DNA from: DASQGA01 sp035535315
Lineage (GTDB): Bacteria; Actinomycetota; Thermoleophilia; Gaiellales; Gaiellaceae
NCBI GenBank assembly: GCA_035535315.1
Contig: DATLQD010000131.1
Location: forward strand, 1 to 24,710
DNA: 24,710 bases
Direction of reading: 5' to 3'
This document shows, one piece after another, positions 1 to 7,242 of this stretch. Both the position numbers and the translations under genes were made by a program. The notes beneath the pieces were generated by a model, which worked only from the letters and a program-made list of their open reading frames with translations, did not search any database and was not told the origin of the DNA. Position 1 is the first letter of the stretch, and the number at the start of each line of letters is the position of its first letter.

Positions 1-786
1 GGCGTCTACGCGACGGCGATCAACCTCGGGTCCGCGATCGCTTCGGCCCTGGCGGTCCCGATTGCCCTAGCGACCGGCGGCTGGCGCGGGACACTCGCCG
101 TCTTCGCGGGCTTCGCGGCCGGCCTTCTCGTCGCGTGGATCGTGCTGACGCGGCGGGAGCCGCGCTTCCAGCGAGCCGACGCACGGCCGCCGCGGCTGCC
201 CTTCCGGAGCGGCGTGGCCTGGGTGCTGGCGGCCATCTTCGGACTGCTCGGCATCATCTTCTACGGCCTCAACTCCTGGCTCGCCGACTCGTTTGTCGAG
301 CGCGGCTGGACCGAGACCAGGGCGGGCGCCCTCGTCGCAGTGATGAACGCAGCGGCGATTCCGGCCGGGCTGCTGGTCACATGGCTCGCCGACCGAGCCG
401 GCTCGCGGCGTCTCTACCTGGTCACCGCTTCCGCGACGATGCTCCTAGGCGTCATCGGGCTGGCCGCGGTGCCGAACGGCGCCTGGGTGTGGGCGACGCT
501 CGTCGGTATGGCAAACGGAACGCTCTTTCCGCTGATCCTCACGCTTCCGCTCGACGTAGCTGAGCACCCCGCCCAGGTCGGTGCCGTCGTCGGCCTGATG
601 CTTGGCTTCGGCTACGTGCTCGCCGCGGTCAGCCCGTTCGCGCTCGGAGCGATCCGGGACGCGACGGGCTCCTTCACGGCGGCACTCTGGGCGATCGCGG
701 CCGCGGGTGCGGTCCTCCTGGTTGCCTGCCTACCGCTCTCACGCGAGCGGCTGGGCCGTGGTGTTGCAGTTGGACACGTTGCATGA
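1..786 (+). CDS. MFS transporter, CynX/NimT-like, C-terminal part (5' end outside window)
   Basis: The reading frame is open from base 1 and ends with TGA at 784-786, so the N-terminal part of the gene lies outside the window. About 261 residues are visible. They contain several hydrophobic helices and the loop between helices 8 and 9 with WLADRAGSRR, the basic motif typical of the major facilitator superfamily. The pattern of a solitary WLADSF segment, then ALVAVMNAAAIPAGLL, then WLADRAGSRR resembles the cyanate/nitroimidazole group (COG2807) within MFS. It is an inner-membrane secondary transporter, and its substrate cannot be read from the sequence. It is followed by a 120-bp promoter region, so it is probably not part of the downstream operon, although it has the same orientation. 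Function assignment is to family level only. Confidence 0.85.
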   Translation, partial: GVYATAINLGSAIASALAVPIALATGGWRGTLAVFAGFAAGLLVAWIVLTRREPRFQRADARPPRLPFRSGVAWVLAAIFGLLGIIFYGLNSWLADSFVERGWTETRAGALVAVMNAAAIPAGLLVTWLADRAGSRRLYLVTASATMLLGVIGLAAVPNGAWVWATLVGMANGTLFPLILTLPLDVAEHPAQVGAVVGLMLGFGYVLAAVSPFALGAIRDATGSFTAALWAIAAAGAVLLVACLPLSRERLGRGVAVGHVA

Positions 787-834
787 AAGGTTCCGAAAGC
801 CATTGTTAGAAACCCCTAGAAAGCCATTGAAAGC
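785..834. promoter_or_regulatory. Phased GAAA direct repeats, candidate operator
   Basis: GAAA starts at 785, 795, 809, 819 and 829, giving steps of 10, 14, 10 and 10 bases. Four of the five continue as GAAAG. An exact 11-bp direct repeat, GAAAGCCATTG, occupies 795-805 and 819-829. The last copy covers the predicted -35 box of the livH promoter. Tandem half-sites about one helical turn apart suit DeoR-family repressors, and a DeoR gene lies at 17875-18684. The link to that protein is inference. Confidence 0.5.
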
Positions 835-855
835 GGGGGATCAGACTGTTACGTT
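827..855 (+). promoter_or_regulatory. Predicted sigma-70-type promoter of the livH operon
   Basis: TTGAAA at 827-832 matches five of six bases of the -35 consensus. After a 17-base spacer, TACGTT at 850-855 fits the TAnnnT -10 pattern common in actinobacteria. Transcription would start near 861-863, just before the 18-bp palindrome and about 45 bases before the livH ATG. This is a sequence match only, with no mapped start. Confidence 0.5.
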
Positions 856-868
856 CAGCGCCTCCCGC

Positions 869-886
869 GGGATCAGCGCTGATCCC
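869..886. promoter_or_regulatory. Perfect 18-bp palindrome between promoter and livH start
   Basis: GGGATCAGCGCTGATCCC is its own reverse complement over all 18 bases. It lies right after the predicted transcription start and 20 bases before the livH ATG. A partial copy, GGGATCAG, occurs at 837-844. The position suits a repressor operator. As RNA it would form a stem without a real loop and has no T run after it, so a terminator is unlikely. Confidence 0.55.
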
Positions 887-906
887 CTTGGAGCGGCCCC
901 GACGCG

Positions 907-1989
907 ATGAGTCAACAGACACACGCTGCTGCGACCCAGCTTCCGTGGCAGGAGCGACTCCGCGCGACGCCACCCACACGGATCGTCGTCAGAATCGCCA
1001 TCGCCGCGCTCGCGCTGTTCGTGGTCCTCTGGGTCCTCGTCTTCGCGGACGAGGCCCTAGTGAAGGAGCCCCGGATCTTCTTCCGCGTCCTGCTCCTGGG
1101 TCTCACGCTCGCGGGCCTCTTCTTCGTCGTCGCGAGCGGATTCACGCTCATCTTCGGGTTGATGCGCGTCGTCAACATGGCGCATGGGTCGCTCTACCTG
1201 CTCGGCGGCTACTTTGCTTTCGATCTCCAGCAGCGTCTCGGCGGCGGCTCCTCGGTCAGCACGCTCGGGTTCTCGAGCGCAGAGACGTCGTTCTGGGACT
1301 GGTTCCTACCGCTGATCGCCGCGTCGTTCGCGGTCGGGGTGATCGGTCTCGTCATGCAACAGCTCTTCCTGCGCTGGAACCAGGGTCAGGAGCTACGGCA
1401 GGCGCTGATCACGATCGCGATCTCGGTCATCCTCGCTGACCAGATGCTGGCTCACTACGGCGGGCTCGCGGAGGAGTTGAAGGCCCCGACCAGCTGGCCC
1501 ACGAGCGTCAACGTCGGCGTCGACTTCGGCTTCTTCCGCCTCGTCGTGCTGGCGTCGGCGATCGCGATCGGCATCGGGCTCTTCCTCGGGATCCACCGGA
1601 CTCGAGTCGGCATGATCGTCCGGGCCGGCGTCGACGACCGAGCGATGGTCTCGGCGCTCGGGATCAACATCCAGCTCGTCTTTGCAGGCGCGTTCTTCGT
1701 CGGCTCGTTCCTCGCCGGCTTCGGAGGCGTCCTCGGCGGGACCATGATCTCGCTGGACAAGGGGAACGACACCGCGTTCCTCCTGAACTCACTCATAGTC
1801 GTGATCATCGGAGGCATGGGGAGCCTGGGCGGCGCGGCTATCGGAGCACTCGCGCTCGGCCTCGTCGATGCCTTCTCGGACATTTATTTGCCAGCCCAAT
1901 GGTCTAACTACTCGATCCTCTTGACCTTTGTCCTACTGATCGCGGTCCTGGCGGTGCGACCGCTCGGCCTGTTCGGTCGTCCGGCGTGA
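907..1989 (+). CDS. livH: Branched-chain amino acid-type ABC transporter permease LivH
   Basis: Membrane permease of a LivHMGF-type (HAAT) importer, 360 residues. It forms the translocation path together with LivM at 1986-2996. The N-terminus carries an extra hydrophobic segment (about residues 27-46) after a basic cytoplasmic stretch. The family signature follows, with GLMRVVNMAHGSLYLLGGY, then AGFGGVLGG and GGMGSLGGAAIGA near the end. At 360 residues it is longer than the usual 290-300, owing to the N-terminal extension. The ATG at 907 is preceded by a weak GGAG at 890-893. LivM starts inside the stop codon (GTGA overlap). It is the first gene of a ten-gene operon. The substrate is unknown; the family moves amino acids, amides, urea and some aromatic or organic acids. 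Confidence 0.92.
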   Translation: MSQQTHAAATQLPWQERLRATPPTRIVVRIAIAALALFVVLWVLVFADEALVKEPRIFFRVLLLGLTLAGLFFVVASGFTLIFGLMRVVNMAHGSLYLLGGYFAFDLQQRLGGGSSVSTLGFSSAETSFWDWFLPLIAASFAVGVIGLVMQQLFLRWNQGQELRQALITIAISVILADQMLAHYGGLAEELKAPTSWPTSVNVGVDFGFFRLVVLASAIAIGIGLFLGIHRTRVGMIVRAGVDDRAMVSALGINIQLVFAGAFFVGSFLAGFGGVLGGTMISLDKGNDTAFLLNSLIVVIIGGMGSLGGAAIGALALGLVDAFSDIYLPAQWSNYSILLTFVLLIAVLAVRPLGLFGRPA

Positions 1990-2996
1990 GGCTCGAGCGC
2001 CCGCAGCTCCTCCGCCTGGGCGTGGCAGCCGGGGTGCTCCTCATCCTCTTTCTCGCGCCCCTCATCTTCACGAACTACCAGTACGGCGTCCTCGGCACGA
2101 AGATCCTGTGGCTCGGGATCGTCGCCGCAAGCCTCATATTCCTGGCCGGCTACGGCGGCATGGTCTCGCTGGCGCAGACCGCGCTCTTCGGGATTGCCGG
2201 CTTCGTGGTCGCGAATCTCGTCGTCTTCACCGGCTGGTCCGAGTGGCCTGCCGTCGCGGTCGGAATCCTGATCGCCACCACGGTCGGCCTCCTCTTCGGG
2301 CTGATCGCGAACAGAAGCGTCGGCATCTACTTCCTCATGATCACGCTCGCCTTTGCCGTGATCGTCTTCTACTTCTTCGGCCAGGTGACGAAGTTCTCGG
2401 GCTTCGGCGGGGTCAACAACGTGAGCGCGCCCGACCTGATCGGGAACCCTCGGCAGGACCCGGCGCCGCTCTATTACGCCGCGCTCATCGTCTCCCTGCT
2501 CGTCTACTTTGGCATCCGCTACCTCGTCCGGACACCTTTCGGACTCGCCCTCCAGGGTGTCCGTGACGAGCCGACACGAATGCGCGCGCTCGGCTACAAC
2601 GTTCACCTCCATCGCACGCTTGCGTTCGGTGTCGGGGCCTTCATCGCCTCGCTCGCAGGCGTGCTTTCGGTCTGGTACAACTCGCAGATTTCTCCGGGCT
2701 CGATCGATGTCTCACGGACGATCGACGTGCTCGTGATCGCGGTCGTCGGCGGCCTTTTCCGTCTCGAAGGCGCCTGGATCGGCGCTCTCGTCTTTACGGT
2801 TCTCGACGATCAGCTCCGCGGCGAGACCACGCGTTTCAACACGGTGATCGGGATCGTCTTCCTCGTCATCGTGCTGCTGTCGCCTGGAGGGCTCGTTGGC
2901 ATCTTGGGCCGAGTGACAGAGGGCGTGCGCAGGATCACTCGGACCCGTTCGGGCGGGAGCGGCGAGCCGCCGCAGGCCGCCCTGGAGGAACCATGA
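1986..2996 (+). CDS. livM: Branched-chain amino acid-type ABC transporter permease LivM
   Basis: Second permease of the importer, 336 residues. It starts at GTG 1986, which overlaps the livH stop by four bases (GTGA), a sign of translational coupling. Family motifs are visible: GYGGMVSLAQTALFGIAG near the N-terminus, a helix containing GIYFLMITLAF, the cytoplasmic coupling segment with MRALGYNVHLHR, and the C-terminal LLSPGGLVGILGR. The C-terminus ends in a short basic and Gly-rich tail. No ATPase domain is fused, unlike some LivM proteins; LivG is a separate gene further on. A 109-base gap with a small hairpin follows before the binding protein gene. Confidence 0.92.
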   Translation: MRLERPQLLRLGVAAGVLLILFLAPLIFTNYQYGVLGTKILWLGIVAASLIFLAGYGGMVSLAQTALFGIAGFVVANLVVFTGWSEWPAVAVGILIATTVGLLFGLIANRSVGIYFLMITLAFAVIVFYFFGQVTKFSGFGGVNNVSAPDLIGNPRQDPAPLYYAALIVSLLVYFGIRYLVRTPFGLALQGVRDEPTRMRALGYNVHLHRTLAFGVGAFIASLAGVLSVWYNSQISPGSIDVSRTIDVLVIAVVGGLFRLEGAWIGALVFTVLDDQLRGETTRFNTVIGIVFLVIVLLSPGGLVGILGRVTEGVRRITRTRSGGSGEPPQAALEEP

Positions 2997-3043
2997 CGAC
3001 GAGAGGAGGAGGAACCAGGCGGTCACAGCGACGCTTTGGCAGG

Positions 3044-3058
3044 CCGGCTTGAAGCCGG
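3044..3058 (+). other. Small inverted repeat in the livM/binding-protein gap
   Basis: CCGGC at 3044-3048 and GCCGG at 3054-3058 flank a TTGAA loop; the outer bases of the loop could pair too. It sits in the 109-base gap between livM and the binding protein gene. It has no T run, so it is not a convincing terminator. In ABC operons such hairpins often protect or separate the abundant binding-protein message. The stem is short and could be chance at this GC content. Confidence 0.25.
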
Positions 3059-3105
3059 GGGGGACGAACGACGAGACTCCGACAGAAAAGCGAAAGGAGA
3101 ACCGA

Positions 3106-4515
3106 ATGAGTCGAGGCAGAAACGGCGGCAGCGGGGTGAGGCGCTGGACGCTTCTGGCCCTGTTCGCGGCCCTCGTGCTCACCCTCGCGGCGGTTGCGGC
3201 CGGTTGCGGCGGCGACGACGAAGCCAGCACGACCGACACCGGCGCCGCCTCCAGCGACACCGGCGGATCAGGCGGCGGCGAGGCGATCAAGATCGGGCAT
3301 CTCTCGAACTGTGAGGGCCCGTTCGCACCCTTCTACGAGAACACCGTCGCCGGATCGATGATCCCGCTCATCCGGCGCGGCGGCGAGGCGGCGGGCTCGA
3401 AGCCGAGCGACGGCGTCACCGGCGCGACGGTCGCGGGCCACCCGATCGAGCTCGTGTTCGGTTGCTCCGATGCGACGCCCGACAAGGCGGCCGAGGAGGC
3501 GAGGCGGCTCGTCGAGCAGGAGAAGGTGGACATCCTGATCGGGCCGCTCTCGGGCTCGGAGGGGATTGCCGTAGCCGAGTACTCGAAGAGCCAGCCGGAT
3601 GTCACCTTCGTGAACGGCACCTCGGGCGCACAAGACACCACGCTCAAGGTGCAGTCGCCGAACTTCTTCCGGTGGAACACCGACGGAGCTCAGTGGATGG
3701 CCGGTCTCGGCGACTACGCGTACAACGAGCTCGGGTGGCGGAACGTCGTCACGCTCGCCGACGACTACGACTTCCCGTACACGCAGGTAGCGGGATTCGT
3801 GGCCGAATTCTGTTCCCTCGGCGGCAACGTCGAGAAGCGGATCTGGCCGCCCCTGGGCGAGGAGGACTACTCCTCGTACATCCAGCAAATTCCGGAAACC
3901 AACCTCGATGGCTTCTTCCTCGGCGTCGGCGGAACAGGGACGCTCGCCTTCGTCAAGGGCTACGAGGAGCTCGGTCGCGGCAACCTCGCCGACAAGATCA
4001 TCGCCGGCTCGGTCGCGATCGACCCGGTCGTGTTGAAGGAGATCGGACCCCGCATGGAGGGCGTGGTCTCAGGATCCCCGGTCGACGCGCAGTCGACCGA
4101 CGAGCTGTACACGAGCTACATCGAGGACTTCACGGCGGCCTACCCGGACGTCCCCGGTCCCGAGAGCCTCTTCGCAGTGAACAACTTCGACGCGATGGAG
4201 GCGACCCTGCAGTCGCTCGAGCAGGTTGACGGCGACATCTCCGACGGCGGCGCGAAGTTGCGCGAGGCCATGAGCGGCCTCACGCTCGAGGCGCCCAACG
4301 GAACGATCACGCTCGACGAGAACCGCAACGCGGTTGGCAGCAACTACCTCGTCGAGGTGGCCAAGCTCGACAGCGGCGACCTTGGCCTGAAGACACTGAA
4401 GGCGATCCCCGAAGTCGACCAGACTTTCGGCGGCGCCTTCAGCGCCGATACGCCAACCCCTGATCGCAAGAACCCTGCATGCGTGAAGGGTGACCCGCCT
4501 CCGTGGGCGGGCTGA
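3106..4515 (+). CDS. ABC transporter substrate-binding lipoprotein (LivK-type, type I fold)
   Basis: Solute-binding protein of the importer, 469 residues, anchored to the outer face of the membrane. I chose ATG 3106 because AAGGAGA lies just upstream at 3094-3100. A TTG at 3049 would give a longer product but would put charged residues before the signal. The signal peptide has a basic N-region, a hydrophobic core at residues 14-31 and a lipobox ending AAGC with Cys34, followed by a Ser/Thr/Asp/Gly-rich linker. The mature protein starts IKIGHLSNCEGPF, typical of the Periplasmic_binding_protein type I (Peripla_BP_6) family. Further cysteines (NCEG, FGCSD, EFCSL, NPAC) could form disulfides. The gene sits between the permease and ATPase genes, an unusual order. 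The ligand cannot be predicted. Confidence 0.9.
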   Translation: MSRGRNGGSGVRRWTLLALFAALVLTLAAVAAGCGGDDEASTTDTGAASSDTGGSGGGEAIKIGHLSNCEGPFAPFYENTVAGSMIPLIRRGGEAAGSKPSDGVTGATVAGHPIELVFGCSDATPDKAAEEARRLVEQEKVDILIGPLSGSEGIAVAEYSKSQPDVTFVNGTSGAQDTTLKVQSPNFFRWNTDGAQWMAGLGDYAYNELGWRNVVTLADDYDFPYTQVAGFVAEFCSLGGNVEKRIWPPLGEEDYSSYIQQIPETNLDGFFLGVGGTGTLAFVKGYEELGRGNLADKIIAGSVAIDPVVLKEIGPRMEGVVSGSPVDAQSTDELYTSYIEDFTAAYPDVPGPESLFAVNNFDAMEATLQSLEQVDGDISDGGAKLREAMSGLTLEAPNGTITLDENRNAVGSNYLVEVAKLDSGDLGLKTLKAIPEVDQTFGGAFSADTPTPDRKNPACVKGDPPPWAG

Positions 4516-4524
4516 GGTAGGACG

Positions 4525-5304
4525 CTGGCAGTCGCAGCGAACGCCGAAGGTGCCGAGCCGGTCCTCCGCTTGCGGGGGGTCGGCCGGCGCTTCGGCGGCG
4601 TGCAAGCCGTGCGGGACGTCGATCTCGACGTCCTGCCCGGCGAGCGGCGCGCCATTCTCGGGCCGAACGGTGCAGGCAAGACCACGCTCTTCAACGTCAT
4701 TTCGGGCGAGTTCCCGCCCACGGCCGGGACCGTCGAGCTTTTCGGCGAGAACGTCACGCTCGTCCCGGCGCGCAAGCGTGTGCAGCTCGGCCTGACCAGA
4801 ACCTTTCAGAAGTCGCGACTCTTCCTTGGCCTCACGGTCGAGGAAAACCTCTATTTAGCAGTGCTCGGCGCGAAGAGGGGCCACCTCCGGCCCGTCCGGA
4901 CCGGTCGGGACGCGGAGATGCGCGCCCGCGCCGCGGACCTCGCCGCGCATGTGGGTCTCGAGACGCGCCTCGATACGGTCGTCGGCTCGCTCTCACATGG
5001 CGAGCAGCGCCAGCTCGAGGTCGCGATGGCGCGGGCCGGCGACCCGAAGATCATGATGCTCGATGAGCCCGCGTCCGGGCTCTCGCGCGGCGAGCGGGGC
5101 GCGCTCACAGAGCTTCTGATGTCACTCGACCGCGACGTGACCTTGATCCTGATCGAGCACGACATGGATATTGCACTCACGGTCGCCGAGCAGGTGACGA
5201 TGATGCACGACGGCCGCGTGGTCGTGGAGGGCACGCCGGCGGAGATCCGCGCCAACCAGATGGTGCACGACATCTATCTCGGGAGCCGGTTCGGGGATGA
5301 GTGA
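4525..5304 (+). CDS. livG: ABC transporter ATP-binding protein LivG, probable CTG start
   Basis: First ATPase subunit of the importer, 259 residues if it starts at CTG 4525. Walker A GPNGAGKT is at residues 46-53, the signature LSHGEQ at 156-161, Walker B MMLDEP at about 177-182 and the switch histidine at 212. The frame is the same as that of the binding protein, whose stop is at 4513-4515, so translation must begin after it. The only standard codon is TTG 4570, which would remove the first beta strand (VLRL) before the RGVGRRFGG motif. CTG 4525 keeps that strand and has GAGG at 4514-4517, seven bases upstream. Pipelines restricted to ATG/GTG/TTG would call 4570. The start is uncertain; the function is secure. 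Confidence 0.88.
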   Translation: MAVAANAEGAEPVLRLRGVGRRFGGVQAVRDVDLDVLPGERRAILGPNGAGKTTLFNVISGEFPPTAGTVELFGENVTLVPARKRVQLGLTRTFQKSRLFLGLTVEENLYLAVLGAKRGHLRPVRTGRDAEMRARAADLAAHVGLETRLDTVVGSLSHGEQRQLEVAMARAGDPKIMMLDEPASGLSRGERGALTELLMSLDRDVTLILIEHDMDIALTVAEQVTMMHDGRVVVEGTPAEIRANQMVHDIYLGSRFGDE

Positions 5305-6022
5305 GCCGCTGCTGGCCGTCAGAAGCCTGAACGCCTATTACGGGCCCGCGCACATCCTTCAGGGCGTCACCTTCGAGATGGGCGTCGAGCCGGTTGCGCT
5401 CATCGGTCGGAACGGGATGGGCAAGAGCACGCTCTGCAACGCCATCATGGGACTCGTTCCCGACGTGAAGGGGTCCGTTCGCCTCAACGGTGAGGAGCTC
5501 ATCGGTCGCCAGCCTTACAAGATCTCGAACGCCGGGATCGGCCTCGTGCCCCAGGGGCGGCGGCTCTTCCCCTCACTGAGCACGGACGAGCATCTCCGCA
5601 TGCTGGGTTCCTCGAGTGACGGGGCATGGTCGAGAGAGCGCGTCTACGACCTCTTCCCGCGCCTCGCAGAGCGGCGGAACATTTCGGCGACGCAGCTCTC
5701 GGGCGGCGAGCAGCAGATGCTCGCGATCGGCCGGACGCTGCTTCGGAACCCGCGGCTCCTGATCATGGACGAGCCGTCGGAGGGCCTCGCGCCGACGATC
5801 ATAGAGTCGGTGATCGGCACCTGCCTGAAGCTCGTGGAGGGGGGGATGGGCCTCCTGCTCGTGGAGCAAAACCTCGGCGTGGCGACCGCGATCTGTGAGC
5901 GGCAGCTCGTCATGATCGCTGGAGAGATCGCGACCGAGACCACGGCCGCGGCGATCCAGAGCGACCCGGACGCCCAGCAGCGTTACCTGGGCGTCACACG
6001 CGTCGAGGCGACCGCGGGCTAG
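5297..6022 (+). CDS. livF: ABC transporter ATP-binding protein LivF
   Basis: Second ATPase subunit of the importer, 241 residues, which pairs with LivG. Walker A GRNGMGKST is at residues 37-45, the ABC signature LSGGEQ at 134-139 and Walker B LLIMDEP at 154-160, followed by SEGLAP, the hallmark of LivF. The length is normal for the family. The ATG at 5297 overlaps the end of livG by eight bases (ATGAGTGA), which suggests coupled translation. Two bases after its stop the Tm-1-like gene begins, so import and the first enzyme genes are co-transcribed. Confidence 0.94.
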   Translation: MSEPLLAVRSLNAYYGPAHILQGVTFEMGVEPVALIGRNGMGKSTLCNAIMGLVPDVKGSVRLNGEELIGRQPYKISNAGIGLVPQGRRLFPSLSTDEHLRMLGSSSDGAWSRERVYDLFPRLAERRNISATQLSGGEQQMLAIGRTLLRNPRLLIMDEPSEGLAPTIIESVIGTCLKLVEGGMGLLLVEQNLGVATAICERQLVMIAGEIATETTAAAIQSDPDAQQRYLGVTRVEATAG

Positions 6023-6024
6023 CC

Positions 6025-7242
6025 GTGGCGACGGTCGTCCTCGTCGGGACACTCGACACGAAGGGCGTCGAGTACGACTACCTGCGATCGCGGCTTCGGG
6101 AGCAGGGGGTTGACGTCGTGCTCGTCGATGCGGGAGTCATGGGTGAGCCGCTCGCCGAGCCGGACATTGGCCGGGAGGAGGTCGCCCGCGCCGCCGGTGC
6201 CGAGGTGACCGAGCTTGCCGCAACCGGCGATCGCGGCGCCGCCGTCGAGACGATGGCGCGCGGTGCGGCGGAGATCGTGAAGCGGCTTCGCGCCGAAGGG
6301 CGGTTGGACGGCATCCTCGGACTCGGAGGGTCAGGCGGCTCGGCCATTGCCACCTACGCGATGCGCCAGTTGCCGGTCGGAGTCCCCAAGCTCATGGTCT
6401 CGACGGTCGCCTCCGGCGACACACGGCCCTACGTGGGAGCCGTCGACGTCACGATGATGTACTCGGTCGTCGACATCGCCGGGATCAACCAGATTTCCGC
6501 GCGCATCCTGACGAACGCCGCTGCTGCGATCGCGGGCATGGCCGATGCGCAAGCGATCGAGATCGCCGACACGGGAAAGCCGCTCGTCGGCGCAACGATG
6601 TTCGGCGTCACGACGCCGTGCGTGACGCGGGCCCGCGAGCGGCTCGAGGAGCTTGGCTACGAGGTCCTCGTCTTCCACGCGACCGGGACCGGTGGGCAAT
6701 CGATGGAGGCGCTGATGCGAGGCGGCTTCATCGCGGCCGCACTCGACGCGACCACGACCGAGCTCGCCGACGACCTCGTCGGAGGCGTCCTCTCCGCGGG
6801 CCCGGATCGCCTGGAGGCGGCAGGCGAGGTCGGGATCCCGCAGGTCGTCTCGCTCGGCGCCCTCGACATGGTCAACTTCGGGCCGATGGAGACGGTGCCG
6901 GAGCGGTTCCGGGAGCGGCGCCTCTACGTGCACAACCCGACGATCACGCTCATGCGGACGACGCCCGAGGAGTGCGCCGAGCTGGGACGGAGGATCGCCC
7001 GCAAGCTGAACGCCGCCCAGGGCCCCGTCTCGCTGTTCATCCCGCTCCGAGGCATCTCGCTGATCGCGGTCGAGGGCCAGGTCTTCTACGATCCGGACGC
7101 CGACAAGGCGCTTCTCGCCGCGCTGCGTGCGGATCTCGACCACTCGGTCGACGTGCGCGAGCTGAACACGGACATCAACGACCCGGCGTTCGCGGAGGCG
7201 ATGGCCGACCGCCTACACGAGCTTTACGGGGCGGACGGATGA
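6025..7242 (+). CDS. Tm-1-like (UPF0261) ATP-binding-domain protein, copy 1
   Basis: Protein of 405 residues from GTG 6025, two bases after livF. It belongs to the UPF0261/Tm-1-like family. The diagnostic GTLDTKG is at residues 8-14, the glycine-rich loop GLGGSGGS at about 99-106, then STVASGDTRPYVG, SVVDIAGIN and FHATGTGGQSME from about 217. The length matches the full family. In the plant antiviral protein Tm-1 this region is fused to a TIM-barrel domain; here that domain is the next gene (7239-8060), overlapping by ATGA. The biochemical role of bacterial members is not settled; nucleotide binding is known for the plant protein. In this operon, after a complete importer, an enzymatic role in substrate processing is plausible but unproven. 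Confidence 0.88.
   Translation: MATVVLVGTLDTKGVEYDYLRSRLREQGVDVVLVDAGVMGEPLAEPDIGREEVARAAGAEVTELAATGDRGAAVETMARGAAEIVKRLRAEGRLDGILGLGGSGGSAIATYAMRQLPVGVPKLMVSTVASGDTRPYVGAVDVTMMYSVVDIAGINQISARILTNAAAAIAGMADAQAIEIADTGKPLVGATMFGVTTPCVTRARERLEELGYEVLVFHATGTGGQSMEALMRGGFIAAALDATTTELADDLVGGVLSAGPDRLEAAGEVGIPQVVSLGALDMVNFGPMETVPERFRERRLYVHNPTITLMRTTPEECAELGRRIARKLNAAQGPVSLFIPLRGISLIAVEGQVFYDPDADKALLAALRADLDHSVDVRELNTDINDPAFAEAMADRLHELYGADG

Noticed and set aside
795..829. Two 11-bp repeats as a CRISPR array or attachment site
   Set aside because: There are only two short copies 24 bases apart, with no cas, integrase or tRNA gene nearby.
869..886. Palindrome as a terminator of the MFS gene
   Set aside because: It has no loop and no T run, lies more than 80 bases after the MFS stop and directly downstream of a promoter, so an operator is more likely.
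6618..7238. Upstream extension of the PEP-hydrolase-like frame
   Set aside because: The frame is open inside the Tm-1-like gene only because of GC bias; its residues are Arg-rich and unrelated. ATG 7239 gives the family length.
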